This document shows, piece by piece, positions 53,149 through 63,205 of a stretch of 64,000 nt of DNA. This DNA comes from Hydrogenophaga crocea. Its GTDB lineage: Bacteria; Pseudomonadota; Gammaproteobacteria; Burkholderiales; Burkholderiaceae_C. The notes beneath the pieces were generated by a model that worked only from the letters and a program-made list of their open reading frames with translations, was not told where the DNA came from and did not search any database. Position numbers and translations under genes: made by a program. The stretch covers positions 2,356,001 through 2,420,000 of the forward strand of contig NZ_CP049989.1 in NCBI RefSeq assembly GCF_011388215.1. The letters run 5' to 3'. Position 1 is the stretch's first letter. Each line of letters begins with the position of its first letter.

Positions 53149-54024
53149 GTGACCGGTCTGCAGCGCCTGTACGACCTGCCCGCGCCGGCCAAGGTCAACC
53201 TCTTCCTGCACATCGTGGGCCGTCGCGCCGACGGCTACCACCTGCTGCAGTCGGTGTTCATGCTGATCGACTGGTGCGACCGCCTGCACATCGAGCGCAG
53301 CCACGACGGCACCATCGCGCGCGTCGACCTGCAGGCCGGCGCGCTGCCCGAGGACGACCTCTGCGTGCGCGCCGCGCGCGCGCTGCAACAGGCCACGGGC
53401 TGCACACAGGGCGCGCGCATCACGCTCGACAAGCGCCTGCCTACGCAGGCCGGCCTGGGCGGCGGCTCGTCCGACGCCGCCACCACGCTGCTCGCGCTCA
53501 ACCGGCTGTGGGGCCTGAAGCTGCGGCGCCCCGAGCTCGCGCGCATCGGCCTGGGCCTGGGCGCCGACGTGCCGTTCTTCATCGGCGGGCGCAACGCCTG
53601 GGTCGAGGGCATAGGCGAGCAGATCACACCGATCACCCTGCCCGCGGGCCGGCTCGTGGTGGTCAAACCACAAGGCGGCGCGTCCACGCCACAGATCTTT
53701 GCGTCGCCATCGCTCAAACGCGATTCAGAAACTGCTACAATGCGAGGCTTCGCTGCAAACAGCTTGTTGGATTTGAAAGCCTGCATGGCTTTTGGTCGCA
53801 ACGACCTGCAACCGGTCGCGCAAACGCTCTGCCCCGAGGTGAGCGACTGCATCGACTGGCTGGCTTCGCAAGGTTTGTCCGCTCGCATGAGCGGGTCCGG
53901 CACCGCGGTCTTCGCACCGCTCGCCCCGGGCACCACAAGCCTGAACGCGCCGCCAGCGGGTTGGCAGGTGCAGGTCTGCAGCAACATGGATGTGCATCCA
54001 TTGGCCGATTGGTGCGAGGACTGA
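53149..54024 (+). CDS. ispE: 4-diphosphocytidyl-2-C-methyl-D-erythritol kinase IspE
   Basis: IspE is the GHMP kinase of the MEP isoprenoid pathway. The 291 residues carry PAPAKVNLFLHIVGRRADGYH, the ATP-binding PTQAGLGGGSSDAATTL, and GADVPFFIGG. The GTG at 53149 is chosen because GGAGG lies 8 bases upstream and the family N-terminus (LYDLPAPAKVN) follows; an in-frame ATG at 53125 would add eight residues. A short stretch near 53715-53790 is less G+C-rich than the surroundings and contains TACAAT (see separate entry). Confidence 0.94.
   Translation: MTGLQRLYDLPAPAKVNLFLHIVGRRADGYHLLQSVFMLIDWCDRLHIERSHDGTIARVDLQAGALPEDDLCVRAARALQQATGCTQGARITLDKRLPTQAGLGGGSSDAATTLLALNRLWGLKLRRPELARIGLGLGADVPFFIGGRNAWVEGIGEQITPITLPAGRLVVVKPQGGASTPQIFASPSLKRDSETATMRGFAANSLLDLKACMAFGRNDLQPVAQTLCPEVSDCIDWLASQGLSARMSGSGTAVFAPLAPGTTSLNAPPAGWQVQVCSNMDVHPLADWCED
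53736..53741 (+). promoter_or_regulatory. Candidate internal -10 element (TACAAT) inside ispE
   Basis: TACAAT lies within ispE in a locally A+T-richer stretch, about 375 bases before tRNA-Gln. The 17-base upstream position reads CTCAAA, a poor -35. It could start an internal transcript for tRNA-Gln and prs or a small RNA; the support is weak. Confidence 0.3.
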
Positions 54025-54110
54025 GTCCAGCCCACCCAGCAGTCGGTCCTGCGGTTGCGCAACCTGCGACAATTCGGTGGCACGTGTCTTGTGGCACGGG
54101 CCTCCTGCGT

Positions 54111-54187
54111 AGGGGAGTCGCCAAGTTGGTTAAGGCACCGGATTTTGATTCCGGCATGCGAGGGTTCGAGTCCTTCCTCCCCTGCCA
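54111..54187 (+). tRNA. tRNA-Gln (anticodon TTG)
   Basis: The 77-base gene has acceptor stem AGGGGAG/CTCCCCT, an anticodon stem CCGGA/TCCGG with loop TTTTGAT (anticodon TTG), a T-loop with GTTCGAGTC, discriminator G and encoded CCA at 54185-54187. It lies between ispE and prs, a conserved order in proteobacteria. Confidence 0.95.
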
Positions 54188-54212
54188 CCGTTTTTCTGAC
54201 ATCACTCACACT

Positions 54213-54239
54213 GGCCATCCCTGATGGCCGTTGTTTTTT
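54213..54239 (+). terminator. Intrinsic terminator between tRNA-Gln and prs
   Basis: A 7-base stem (GGCCATC with GATGGCC, loop CCT) is followed by GTTGTTTTTT. It starts 25 bases after tRNA-Gln and ends 42 bases before prs. Because so little space remains for a separate prs promoter, it may act as a partial terminator or attenuator. Confidence 0.75.
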
Positions 54240-54281
54240 GATCGCGGCCCCGCCGGTGGCCGCCAGACCGCTGGGATTGCC

Positions 54282-55256
54282 ATGAACGTTCAGCCCCCGG
54301 AATTCATGCTCTTCACCGGCAATGCCAATCCGGTGCTGGCGTCCGAGATCGCCCAACACCTGGGCACCCAGCTTGGTGCGGCCAATGTGGGCCGCTTCTC
54401 CGACGGCGAAGTCACGGTCGAGATCACCCAGAACGTGCGGGCCCGCCACGCGTTCGTGATCCAGTCCACCTGCGCGCCCACCAACGAGAACCTGATGGAG
54501 CTGCTCATCATGGTCGACGCGCTCAAGCGCGCCTCGGCCGAGCGCATCTCCGCGGTCATCCCCTACTTCGGCTACGCCCGCCAGGACCGCCGCCCGCGTT
54601 CGAGCCGCGTGCCGATCAGCGCCAAGGTGGTGGCCGACATGCTGCAGACCGTGGGCGTGAACCACGTGCTCACCATGGACCTGCACGCCGACCAGATCCA
54701 GGGCTTCTTCGACATCCCGGTCGACAACATCTACGCCTCTCCCGTGCTGCTGGGCGACCTGCGCACCAAGAACTACGAAGACCTGCTGGTGGTCTCGCCC
54801 GACGTGGGCGGCGTGGTGCGCGCGCGTGCGCTGGCCAAGCAGCTCAACTGCGACATGGCCATCATCGACAAGCGCCGTCCCAAGGCCAACGTGTCCGAGG
54901 TCATGCACGTCATCGGCGACATCGAAGGCCGCAACTGCGTGATCATGGATGACATGATCGACACCGCGGGCACGCTCGTGAAGGCGGCCGAGGTGCTCAA
55001 GGAGCGTGGCGCCAAGAACGTCTATGCGTACTGCACGCACCCGATCTTCTCGGGCCCGGCCATCGAGCGCATCGCCAAGGGCACGGCGCTCGACGAAGTG
55101 GTCGTGACCAACACCATTCCCCTGTCGCAGTCCGCCCAGGCCTGCGCCAAGATCCGCCAGCTCTCCGTGGCGCCGCTGATCGCCGAGACGGTCGCGCGCA
55201 TTTCCTCGGGCGAGTCGGTCATGAGTTTGTTCGCCGATCAGGACAACCTGTTCTGA
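54282..55256 (+). CDS. prs: Ribose-phosphate pyrophosphokinase
   Basis: This makes PRPP from ribose 5-phosphate and ATP for nucleotide, histidine and tryptophan synthesis. The 324-residue product has the flexible-loop [30 protein letters not shown], the ribose-phosphate loop [10 protein letters not shown] and [12 protein letters not shown] at the C-terminus. The start is the ATG at 54282, giving a short extension before MLFTGNANP; the internal ATG there is an alternative. It is followed by rplY, the usual order. Confidence 0.96.
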   Translation: MNVQPPEFMLFTGNANPVLASEIAQHLGTQLGAANVGRFSDGEVTVEITQNVRARHAFVIQSTCAPTNENLMELLIMVDALKRASAERISAVIPYFGYARQDRRPRSSRVPISAKVVADMLQTVGVNHVLTMDLHADQIQGFFDIPVDNIYASPVLLGDLRTKNYEDLLVVSPDVGGVVRARALAKQLNCDMAIIDKRRPKANVSEVMHVIGDIEGRNCVIMDDMIDTAGTLVKAAEVLKERGAKNVYAYCTHPIFSGPAIERIAKGTALDEVVVTNTIPLSQSAQACAKIRQLSVAPLIAETVARISSGESVMSLFADQDNLF

Positions 55257-55341
55257 GGCAGCAAGAAGCCGGTCGCCCCCGCGGCGGCCATCGTTGAAAC
55301 AGAGGCGTTCTGGTCGCGGAACCCCTCAACTGGAGTCAGTC

Positions 55342-55968
55342 ATGCAATTCGTCGCTTTCGAGCGCAGCAAGCAGGGCACGGGTGCGAGCCGCCGCCTGCG
55401 CATCACCGGCCGTGCGCCCGGTATCGTCTTCGGTGGCAACACCGCCCCCGCCACGATCGAACTCGATCACAACGCCCTGTGGCACGCCCTGAAGAAGGAA
55501 GCCTTCCACGCGTCCATTCTCGACATGGAGCTCAACGGCAAGGTCGAGAAAGTGCTGCTGCGCGACGTGCAGTACCACCCCTACAAGCCCCTCGTGCTGC
55601 ACGTGGACTTCCAGCGCGTGGACGAGAAGACCCGCCTGCGCAAGAAGGTGCCGCTGCACTTCACCGGCGCCGAAGAATCGCCCGCCGTCAAGCTCGACAA
55701 GTGCCTGGTCAACCACGTGGCCAACGAGATCGAGATCGAGTGCCTGGCCACCGCGCTGCCCGAATTCATCAGCGTCGACCTGAGCCAGGTCACCAAGGGC
55801 GCCACCGTGCACTCGGGTGACATCAAGCTGCCCAAGGGCGTGAAGATCGTGACCCACGGCCGCAAGGACATCACCGTGGCCACCGTGGTCGAGCCCGTGG
55901 AAGAAGTGGTGGCCGCACCGGTCGCCGCCCCGGCCGACGACAAGAAGAAGGCCAAAGGCAAGAAGTAA
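55342..55968 (+). CDS. rplY: 50S ribosomal protein L25 (Ctc type)
   Basis: This binds 5S rRNA. The 208-residue protein is the long, two-domain form: an L25 domain ([37 protein letters not shown]) and a TL5/Ctc C-terminal domain, ending in a Lys-rich tail ([10 protein letters not shown]). The ATG at 55342 follows a TGGAG sequence. A strong terminator lies about 100 bases downstream. Confidence 0.96.
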   Translation: MQFVAFERSKQGTGASRRLRITGRAPGIVFGGNTAPATIELDHNALWHALKKEAFHASILDMELNGKVEKVLLRDVQYHPYKPLVLHVDFQRVDEKTRLRKKVPLHFTGAEESPAVKLDKCLVNHVANEIEIECLATALPEFISVDLSQVTKGATVHSGDIKLPKGVKIVTHGRKDITVATVVEPVEEVVAAPVAAPADDKKKAKGKK

Positions 55969-55975
55969 GTCAGGC

Positions 55976-56030
55976 CCCCACGCTCCGCCGCTGCGCGGGT
56001 CGCTGCCCCCCAAGGGGGAGCGTTCCGGCT
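55976..56030 (+). repeat. Possible dispersed intergenic repeat
   Basis: Directly after rplY lies a stretch with the motifs CGCTCCGCCGCTGCGCGG and CTGCCCCCCAAGGGGGAGCG. It can fold (CCCCC/GGGGG; CGCTCC/GGAGCG at its ends). I recall similar G+C-rich units between genes in Comamonadaceae genomes; only this copy was noticed in the window. Confidence 0.4.
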
Positions 56031-56071
56031 TGGGGCGGCCCGGCGCCGGAACCCTTCTGCCTTCGCTGAAC

Positions 56072-56100
56072 AAGGCCCGCCGCGTGCGGGCCTTTTCTTT
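56072..56100 (+). terminator. Intrinsic terminator after rplY
   Basis: A 9-base stem (AAGGCCCGC with GCGGGCCTT, loop CGCGT) is followed by TTTTCTTT. It closes the prs-rplY unit 27 bases before pth, so pth needs its own promoter or read-through. Confidence 0.88.
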
Positions 56101-56126
56101 GGCCACATTTGGGACAATCCCGCCCC

Positions 56127-57533
<1,407 letters not shown>

Positions 57534-57554
57534 GGGCCGGATTATCCCGCCCGC

Positions 57555-58136
57555 TCAGCCCGCCAGCGGCCGCAGCAGGTGAAAGGCCACGGCGCCCGCG
57601 CGGCCGTGGCGGTGCAGGGCCAGGCCCAGCGCGGCCAGCTCGGCCTCGCTCCAGGGCCGGGGTGCTTCGAGGTACACGAAGCCCTCGGGCCCGATGGCCG
57701 CGGCTGCCGCGCGCAGCGCAGGCTCGAACAGGGCCGTGGCGTCGAACGGGGGGTCGAGGAAGACGGCGTTCCAGCCCTGCCCCGCCGCGGCCCGCAGCGC
57801 CGCCAGACCGTCGCCGCGCTGCACACGCACGGTCTCGGCCTTCAGGCGCGTGCGCACGGCCTGCAGCTGCGCGGCCAGCGCCGGGTCCTGCTCGAGCAGC
57901 AGGGCCTCGTGCGCGCCGCGAGACGCGGCCTCGAAGCCGAGCGCGCCGGTGCCCGCGAAGGCATCGATCACGCGCCAGCCTGTGAGGTCCTGGCCCAGCC
58001 AGTTGAACAGCGTCTCGCGCACGCGCGAGGGCGTGGGCCGCAGGCCCGGGCGGTCGGCCACGGGCAGCTTGCTGCGTTTCCACTGGCCGCCAAGGATGCG
58101 CACCTCCTGCGGCGGCGAGCCGGCCTGGTGTTTCAT
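57555..58136 (-). CDS. rsmD: 16S rRNA m2G966 methyltransferase RsmD
   Basis: The 193-residue SAM-dependent methyltransferase has VRILGGQWKRSKLPV, PTPSRVRETLFNWL, the SAM-binding DAFAGTGALGFEAASRGA and the catalytic DPPF motif. It starts at the ATG at 58136, nine bases after the M16-like gene, and continues into coaD. Confidence 0.94.
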   Translation of the reverse strand: MKHQAGSPPQEVRILGGQWKRSKLPVADRPGLRPTPSRVRETLFNWLGQDLTGWRVIDAFAGTGALGFEAASRGAHEALLLEQDPALAAQLQAVRTRLKAETVRVQRGDGLAALRAAAGQGWNAVFLDPPFDATALFEPALRAAAAAIGPEGFVYLEAPRPWSEAELAALGLALHRHGRAGAVAFHLLRPLAG

Positions 58137-58145
58137 GCGCCGAGC

Positions 58146-59495
58146 TTAACGCGCGGCCGGGGCCTGAGCGCCCACCACCACGGTCACCATGCGATCGGCC
58201 TGCAGCGCGCGCCGCATCGCGTCGCGCACCTGCTCGCGCGTGAGGCGGCGGATCTGTTCGGTCCAGGTGTCCAGGTAGTCGAGCGGCAGCCCGTTCCACG
58301 CGATGTTGGCCACGTTGTCCAGCAGCTTGCGGTTGCTGTCGATGCGCAGCGCAAAGCCATTGATGAGGAAGTCCTTGGCGGCCTGCAGCTCGGCCTCGGT
58401 CGGGCCGTCGGCGAGGTAGGCGCTGAGTGTCTCGCGCACCACGCGCACCGCCTCGTCGGCCTGGTCGGGCCGGGTGGTCATGCCGATCTGAAACGCGCCC
58501 GCGTGGCGGCCCGGCGAGAAGTTGCTGTACACGCCGTAGGTGAGGCCGCGCTGCTCGCGCACCGCGAGCGTGAGGCGCGAGGTAAAGCCGCCGCCCCCGA
58601 GCACGTGGTTGCCCACCAGCAGCGCGAAGAAGTCGGGGTGGTTGCGCGCAATGCCGGGCTGGCCGATGAGGATCTGCGCCTGCGCGGCTTCGAACGGCAG
58701 GCGCTGCTCGGCGGCGCGCGCCAGCGGCCGAACCTCGGGCACCTCGCCGAGCGTGGCGCAGCCGTGGGGGGCGATGGCGTTGAGCAGCGGATCGGCGATG
58801 GCCTGCGCACCCGCGCGGTCCACGGCGCCCACGATCACGACCTGCGCGCGGCAGGCGTTCATGTGGCGGCGGTAAAAGGCCTGCATGTCGTCCACCGAGA
58901 TCGCCTGCAGGCTCTCGGGCGTGGTGTAGCGGCCGTAGGGGTGATCGCCGTACACGGCGGGCAGGAAGGCCTGCTGGGCGCGCGTGCCGGGGCGGTTGAG
59001 CGCCTCGCGCAGCGCGGCCACGCTGCGCTCGCGGTCGCGCTGCCAGACACGCTCGGGCCAGGCCGGTGCCGCGAGCTGCTGCGCCGCGAGCGCCACCGCA
59101 CGCGGCAGGATCGCGGGGTCGGTAAGGCTGCGCAGCTGCACCGTGAAGCGGTCGCTGCCAGCACTGGCGCTGAACTGCGCGCCCAGGTCCACCCAGGCCG
59201 CGGCCAGTGCGTTCTCGTCGCGCGCGGGCTGACCGGCGTGGGCGCGCACGCCGCTCTGGAACTGGCCCGCGGTCACGCCTGCCAGGCCGGTCTTGCCCGC
59301 GGGATCGCGCCGGCTGCCGCCGTCCACGTTGATCTGCACGTCCACCATGGGAATGCTCGGGCTCTGCACGAGGTAGATGCGCGCGTCGCTGGCATGCGCC
59401 CACTGCTCGATCGGGATCGCGGCCTGGGCCACGCCAGCGCAGACCGCGGCCGCCACGAGAGCGACGCGGCAGAAGAAAACGAAACGCCCGCTCAT
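58146..59495 (-). CDS. M16-family peptidase-like subunit lacking the zinc motif
   Basis: The 449-residue exported protein has a signal peptide (FFCRVALVAAAVCAGVAQA). It has the M16 fold (VDVQINVDGGSRRDPAGKTGLA, FYRRHMNACRAQVVIVG, REQRGLTYGVYSNFSP) but no HxxEH: the position corresponding to the zinc site reads GVTAGQFQSG. It is thus probably the non-catalytic partner of the adjacent active M16 protein, as in heterodimeric processing peptidases. It overlaps that gene by four bases. Confidence 0.9.
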   Translation of the reverse strand: MSGRFVFFCRVALVAAAVCAGVAQAAIPIEQWAHASDARIYLVQSPSIPMVDVQINVDGGSRRDPAGKTGLAGVTAGQFQSGVRAHAGQPARDENALAAAWVDLGAQFSASAGSDRFTVQLRSLTDPAILPRAVALAAQQLAAPAWPERVWQRDRERSVAALREALNRPGTRAQQAFLPAVYGDHPYGRYTTPESLQAISVDDMQAFYRRHMNACRAQVVIVGAVDRAGAQAIADPLLNAIAPHGCATLGEVPEVRPLARAAEQRLPFEAAQAQILIGQPGIARNHPDFFALLVGNHVLGGGGFTSRLTLAVREQRGLTYGVYSNFSPGRHAGAFQIGMTTRPDQADEAVRVVRETLSAYLADGPTEAELQAAKDFLINGFALRIDSNRKLLDNVANIAWNGLPLDYLDTWTEQIRRLTREQVRDAMRRALQADRMVTVVVGAQAPAAR

Positions 59496-60898
59496 CGCGC
59501 ACCCTCCCCGTTCCTGGCCTCTGGCAGCAACACGCCGGTGTTGAGCGTGCGCTCGATGAAATAGCGGCCCGCCACCGCGCGCACCTGCTCGGCGGTGACC
59601 GCGCGCAGTTGTGCGATCAGGCGTTCGCCGGCGTCCACCGGCAGGCCGTTGACCCAGTAGGTGCCCAGCTCCTGGGCCTGGCCCATGATGGAGTCGAGCT
59701 TGTAGACCTCGCTCGCCGTCCATTGCGTCTTCACGCGCTGCAGCTCGGCCTCGCTCACGCCCTCGCGCGCGATGCGTTCGACCTCGAGCTTGAGCGCGGC
59801 CGCCGCCATCTCGGGCGTGACGCCGCGCGCCGGCACGGCCGACAGCGTGAAGACCTGCGGCCCGCGGCCGATCAGGCCGTAACCCGCGCTGGCGCTGTCG
59901 GCCACGCGCTTGCCCGCGTTGCCCTCGCCCTGCACCAGCGCACGGTCCAGGCGTGCGCCAGGGTAGCCGTCGAGCAGGCCCGACAGCACCGCCAGCGCGA
60001 GCGCGTCGCGGCTGGCCTCGTCGTCGCGGCCGCTGTAGCGCGGCGCGTGCCAGGCCAGGGTCACCAGGGGCTGCTCGGTCACGCCGCGGTACTCGAGGCG
60101 GCGCGGCCCCTGCTGCGGCGGCTCGGTGCGCGGCTTGCGCTCGGGCACGGCCGCCGCGGGAATGCGGCCGTAGTAACGCTCGGCCCATTCGCGCACGCGC
60201 TGCACGTCCACGTCGCCGGTGATCACCACCGCGGCATTCGCGGGCACGTACCAGCGGCGGTGGAAGTCGCGCGCGTCCTGGGGGGTCATGGCGTCCAGAT
60301 CGCTCATCCAGCCAATGATCGGGCGGCGGTAGGGGCTGGCCTGCCAGACCATGGCGTTGAAGGCCTCGTACATGCGCGCGCGTGGCGATTCTTCGGTGCG
60401 CTGGCGGCGCTCCTCCTTGATCACCGACATCTCGCGCGCGAACTCGTCGTCGGACCAGCGGTTGGTGGCGAAGCGGTCGGCGCCCAGGCGCATCACCTCC
60501 TCGAGGCGGTCGGCCGGCACCTGCTCGTGGTAGGCCGTGTTGTCGCGGCTCGTGAAGGCATTGAGCTGCCCGCCCAGGGCCGACACGCGCTGCGAGAACT
60601 CGCCGGGCTTGAGCAGTGCGCTGCCCTTGAACATCATGTGTTCGAGCGCGTGGGCCACGCCGGAGGTGCCGTCGACCTCGTCCATCGAGCCCACGCGCAC
60701 CCACAGCATGTGAACCGCCGTGGGCGCGCGCCGGTCGGGGCGCACGATCAGGGTCATGCCGTTGGACAGCGTGTACTGCCGCGCCAGCGTCGCGGCCGGG
60801 TCGGGCGAGGCGGTGGAAGGGGGGGCTGTTTGCGCGGTCGCCGGCAGGGGCGCGCACAGGGCCAGCGCCAGGCCCAGGGGCATCAAAAGGCGTTTCAT
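59492..60898 (-). CDS. M16-family zinc metallopeptidase (active type)
   Basis: The 468-residue exported peptidase has a signal peptide ending at LPATAQT. The inverted zinc motif H-A-L-E-H is found in SGVAHALEHMMFKG, with the downstream glutamate likely in MSVIKEERRQ about 75 residues later. It is predicted to work with the following catalytically dead homologue in the periplasm on short unfolded peptides; the substrate is unknown. The ATG at 60898 is 29 bases from the divergent ftsY start. Confidence 0.92.
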   Translation of the reverse strand: MKRLLMPLGLALALCAPLPATAQTAPPSTASPDPAATLARQYTLSNGMTLIVRPDRRAPTAVHMLWVRVGSMDEVDGTSGVAHALEHMMFKGSALLKPGEFSQRVSALGGQLNAFTSRDNTAYHEQVPADRLEEVMRLGADRFATNRWSDDEFAREMSVIKEERRQRTEESPRARMYEAFNAMVWQASPYRRPIIGWMSDLDAMTPQDARDFHRRWYVPANAAVVITGDVDVQRVREWAERYYGRIPAAAVPERKPRTEPPQQGPRRLEYRGVTEQPLVTLAWHAPRYSGRDDEASRDALALAVLSGLLDGYPGARLDRALVQGEGNAGKRVADSASAGYGLIGRGPQVFTLSAVPARGVTPEMAAAALKLEVERIAREGVSEAELQRVKTQWTASEVYKLDSIMGQAQELGTYWVNGLPVDAGERLIAQLRAVTAEQVRAVAGRYFIERTLNTGVLLPEARNGEGAR

Positions 60899-60914
60899 AG
60901 AATCCCAAGGATTC
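60898..60914 (+). promoter_or_regulatory. Palindrome and -10-like element between the M16 gene and ftsY
   Basis: The 29-base divergent gap contains GAATCC-CAA-GGATTC (60900-60914). It overlaps TAGAAT (60898-60903), which is a candidate -10 for ftsY. The short gap means that the promoters for both directions must overlap the coding regions. Confidence 0.35.
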
Positions 60915-60927
60915 CAGAGATTCACAA

Positions 60928-62031
60928 ATGTTCTCGTTCTTTCGCCGGAAAAACCCTGAAGCCGCACCCGCGCCCGCGCCGGTGAGCGCCCCGGCGCCCG
61001 CTGCGGCCCCCGCTGCGGCACCCGCTGCGGCACCTGTTGCGGCACCTGTTGCGCCCCCCGCCCCCGCCCCCGCCCCCGTGCCCGCCGCCCCAGCCACGGC
61101 AGCGCCGGCCGAGGCCCCCGCCGCTGCCCCCGCGCGCCAGGGCTGGATGGAACGCCTGCGCGCCGGCCTGCGCAAGACGGGCGGCAGCATCGCCACCGTC
61201 TTCACGGGCACGCGCATCGACGACGCGCTCTACGAAGAGCTCGAGGCGGCGCTGCTCATGGCCGACACCGGCGTGTCCGCCACCGAGTTCCTGCTCACCG
61301 ACCTGCGCCGCCGCGTGAAGGAACACAAGGCCACCGAGCCCGCGGCCGTCAAGGCCCTGCTGGCCGACGCCATCGCCGACCTGCTGCAGCCGCTGCAGCG
61401 CCCGCTGGTGATCGGGCAGCACAAGCCCACGGTGATCATGGTCGCGGGCGTGAACGGCGCGGGCAAGACAACTTCGATCGGCAAGCTCACGCGCCACCTG
61501 GCCGACGAAGGCGCGAGCGTGCTGCTGGCGGCGGCAGACACCTTCCGCGCCGCGGCGCGCGAGCAGCTCGCGGTCTGGGCCGACCGCAACACCGTCGACA
61601 TCGTCACCCAGGAAGGCGGCGACCCGGCCGCCGTGTGCTTCGACGCCGTGAGCGCGGGCAAGGCGCGCGGCAAGGACGTGGTGCTGGTCGACACCGCCGG
61701 CCGCCTGCCCACGCAGCTGCACCTGATGGAAGAGCTGCGCAAGATCCAGCGCGTGGTCACCAAGGCCGAGGCCACGGCCCCGCACGAGGTGCTGCTGGTG
61801 ATCGACGGCAACACCGGCCAGAACGCGCTCGCGCAGGTGCGCGCCTTCGACGACGCGCTCAAGCTCACCGGCCTCATCGTCACCAAGCTCGACGGCACCG
61901 CCAAGGGCGGCGTGCTCTGTGCCATCGCGCGCGAGCGGCCGGTGCCGGTGTACTTCATCGGCGTGGGCGAGAAGCTCGAAGACCTCGAAACCTTCGACCC
62001 GCGCGAGTTCGCGCAGGCGCTGCTCGGCTGA
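60928..62031 (+). CDS. ftsY: Signal recognition particle receptor FtsY
   Basis: This SRP receptor GTPase targets nascent membrane proteins. The 367 residues start with FSFFRRKNPE, a membrane-binding segment, followed by a very low-complexity Ala/Pro linker of about 55 residues. The NG domain comes next: GVNGAGKTTSIGKL, ADTFRAAAREQL, VDTAGRLPTQ and TKLDGTAKGG. The Pro/Ala linker is much simpler than the acidic A domain of E. coli FtsY. Confidence 0.95.
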   Translation: MFSFFRRKNPEAAPAPAPVSAPAPAAAPAAAPAAAPVAAPVAPPAPAPAPVPAAPATAAPAEAPAAAPARQGWMERLRAGLRKTGGSIATVFTGTRIDDALYEELEAALLMADTGVSATEFLLTDLRRRVKEHKATEPAAVKALLADAIADLLQPLQRPLVIGQHKPTVIMVAGVNGAGKTTSIGKLTRHLADEGASVLLAAADTFRAAAREQLAVWADRNTVDIVTQEGGDPAAVCFDAVSAGKARGKDVVLVDTAGRLPTQLHLMEELRKIQRVVTKAEATAPHEVLLVIDGNTGQNALAQVRAFDDALKLTGLIVTKLDGTAKGGVLCAIARERPVPVYFIGVGEKLEDLETFDPREFAQALLG

Positions 62032-62048
62032 GCACGGCCGGGCCCGCC

Positions 62049-63173
62049 ATGCGCAGCGGCATCACGCGGCTGGTCCTGGTGGGCGCGGGCCCGGCGCACC
62101 TCGCGGTGCTGGGGCGGCTCGCGGCGCACCACCCGGGAGACCTGCAGGTCACGCTGCTCACGCGCTGGCCGCAGCACACGCCCGCGGCCCTGCTGCCCAC
62201 CCTCATGGCCGGCGGGCGCACGCCCGAGCAGGCGCGCATTGCGCTGCCCGCGCTGCTGCAGGCCGCGCATGCACGCGCGCTCGCGGGCCACTGCATCGCA
62301 CTCAACGCCGAGGCCCGCCAGCTCACCTGGCAGCCGGCCGACGGCTCGGCCCCGCAGACGCTGGACTTCGACCTGCTCTCGCTCGACCCCGCGGCCGCGC
62401 TCGACCGCGAGCGCCTGGACACGCGCTGGCCCGGCGCGCGCGAACACGCGCTCGCGCTGTGGCCACTGGAAGGCCTGCTGGCGCTGTGGCCCGGGGTGCT
62501 GGCGCTGGCGCAGCGCCAGCCCGTGTCGCTGGCGGTGATCGGCGGCAACACGGCCGCGGTGGAAGCCGCTTTCGCCGCGGCCGAGCGCCTGCGCCGCGAC
62601 GGCGCGCCGGGCAGCACCTTCACGCTGGTCACGGGCGGCCCGGAACCCGCTGCCGAACTGCCCGCGCGGGCGCGCCAGCGCGTGCGCCAGCGCCTGCGGC
62701 GCGCCGGCATCCAGGTGCTGTGCGAGCCCTGCACGGGCTTTACCGCCGAAGGCGTGCGTCTGGGCAACGGTGCGCTGCTGCGCTGCGACGTGCCCCTGCT
62801 GGCCTGCCCCGGCGACGCGCCCGCCTGGCTCGCGGACAGCGGCCTCGCGCTCGGCGACAGCGGCCGCGTGCGCTGCGACGACCATGGCCGCAGCCTCAGC
62901 CACCCCGCGGTGTTCGCCAGCGGCGAGGCGGCCGAACACGGCGTCCACGCACCCGACCACGACGCACTCGCCCCGCTCCTGCTCGCCGCCCACGCGGGCA
63001 CGCCGCTCAAGGCGCGCCAGCCGCCGCGCCAGCCGCCCACGCTGGTGGCCTGCGGCGAACACCATGCGCTGGCCGTGTGGGGCCCGTGGGTGCTGCAGGG
63101 CGCGTGGGTGCGCCGCTGGCGCGAGCGCCGCGACCAGCGTGCGCTGGACCGGCACGCACGCCCCGCCCCGTAG
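62049..63173 (+). CDS. FAD-dependent NAD(P)-binding oxidoreductase-like protein
   Basis: The 374-residue protein opens with a dinucleotide-binding motif (RLVLVGAGPAHLAVLG) and has a second one near residue 160 (LAVIGGNTAAVEAAFA). A late segment resembles the flavin-binding end of NDH-2/SelD-associated oxidoreductases (HPAVFASGEAAEH, where relatives have VFAxGD). The Asp of that motif is replaced by Glu. No disulfide CxxC redox motif is present. The exact substrate is unknown; a type II NADH-dehydrogenase-like role is possible. Confidence 0.78.
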   Translation: MRSGITRLVLVGAGPAHLAVLGRLAAHHPGDLQVTLLTRWPQHTPAALLPTLMAGGRTPEQARIALPALLQAAHARALAGHCIALNAEARQLTWQPADGSAPQTLDFDLLSLDPAAALDRERLDTRWPGAREHALALWPLEGLLALWPGVLALAQRQPVSLAVIGGNTAAVEAAFAAAERLRRDGAPGSTFTLVTGGPEPAAELPARARQRVRQRLRRAGIQVLCEPCTGFTAEGVRLGNGALLRCDVPLLACPGDAPAWLADSGLALGDSGRVRCDDHGRSLSHPAVFASGEAAEHGVHAPDHDALAPLLLAAHAGTPLKARQPPRQPPTLVACGEHHALAVWGPWVLQGAWVRRWRERRDQRALDRHARPAP

Positions 63174-63205
63174 ACTCGAAGCCCTTTCAACCGCGCTCCA
63201 CCGCC

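Noticed and set aside
61000..61130. Low-complexity Ala/Pro repeat as evidence for a frameshift or foreign segment in ftsY
   Set aside because: The frame continues without a break into an intact NG domain, and Ala/Pro linkers are common in FtsY of G+C-rich betaproteobacteria.
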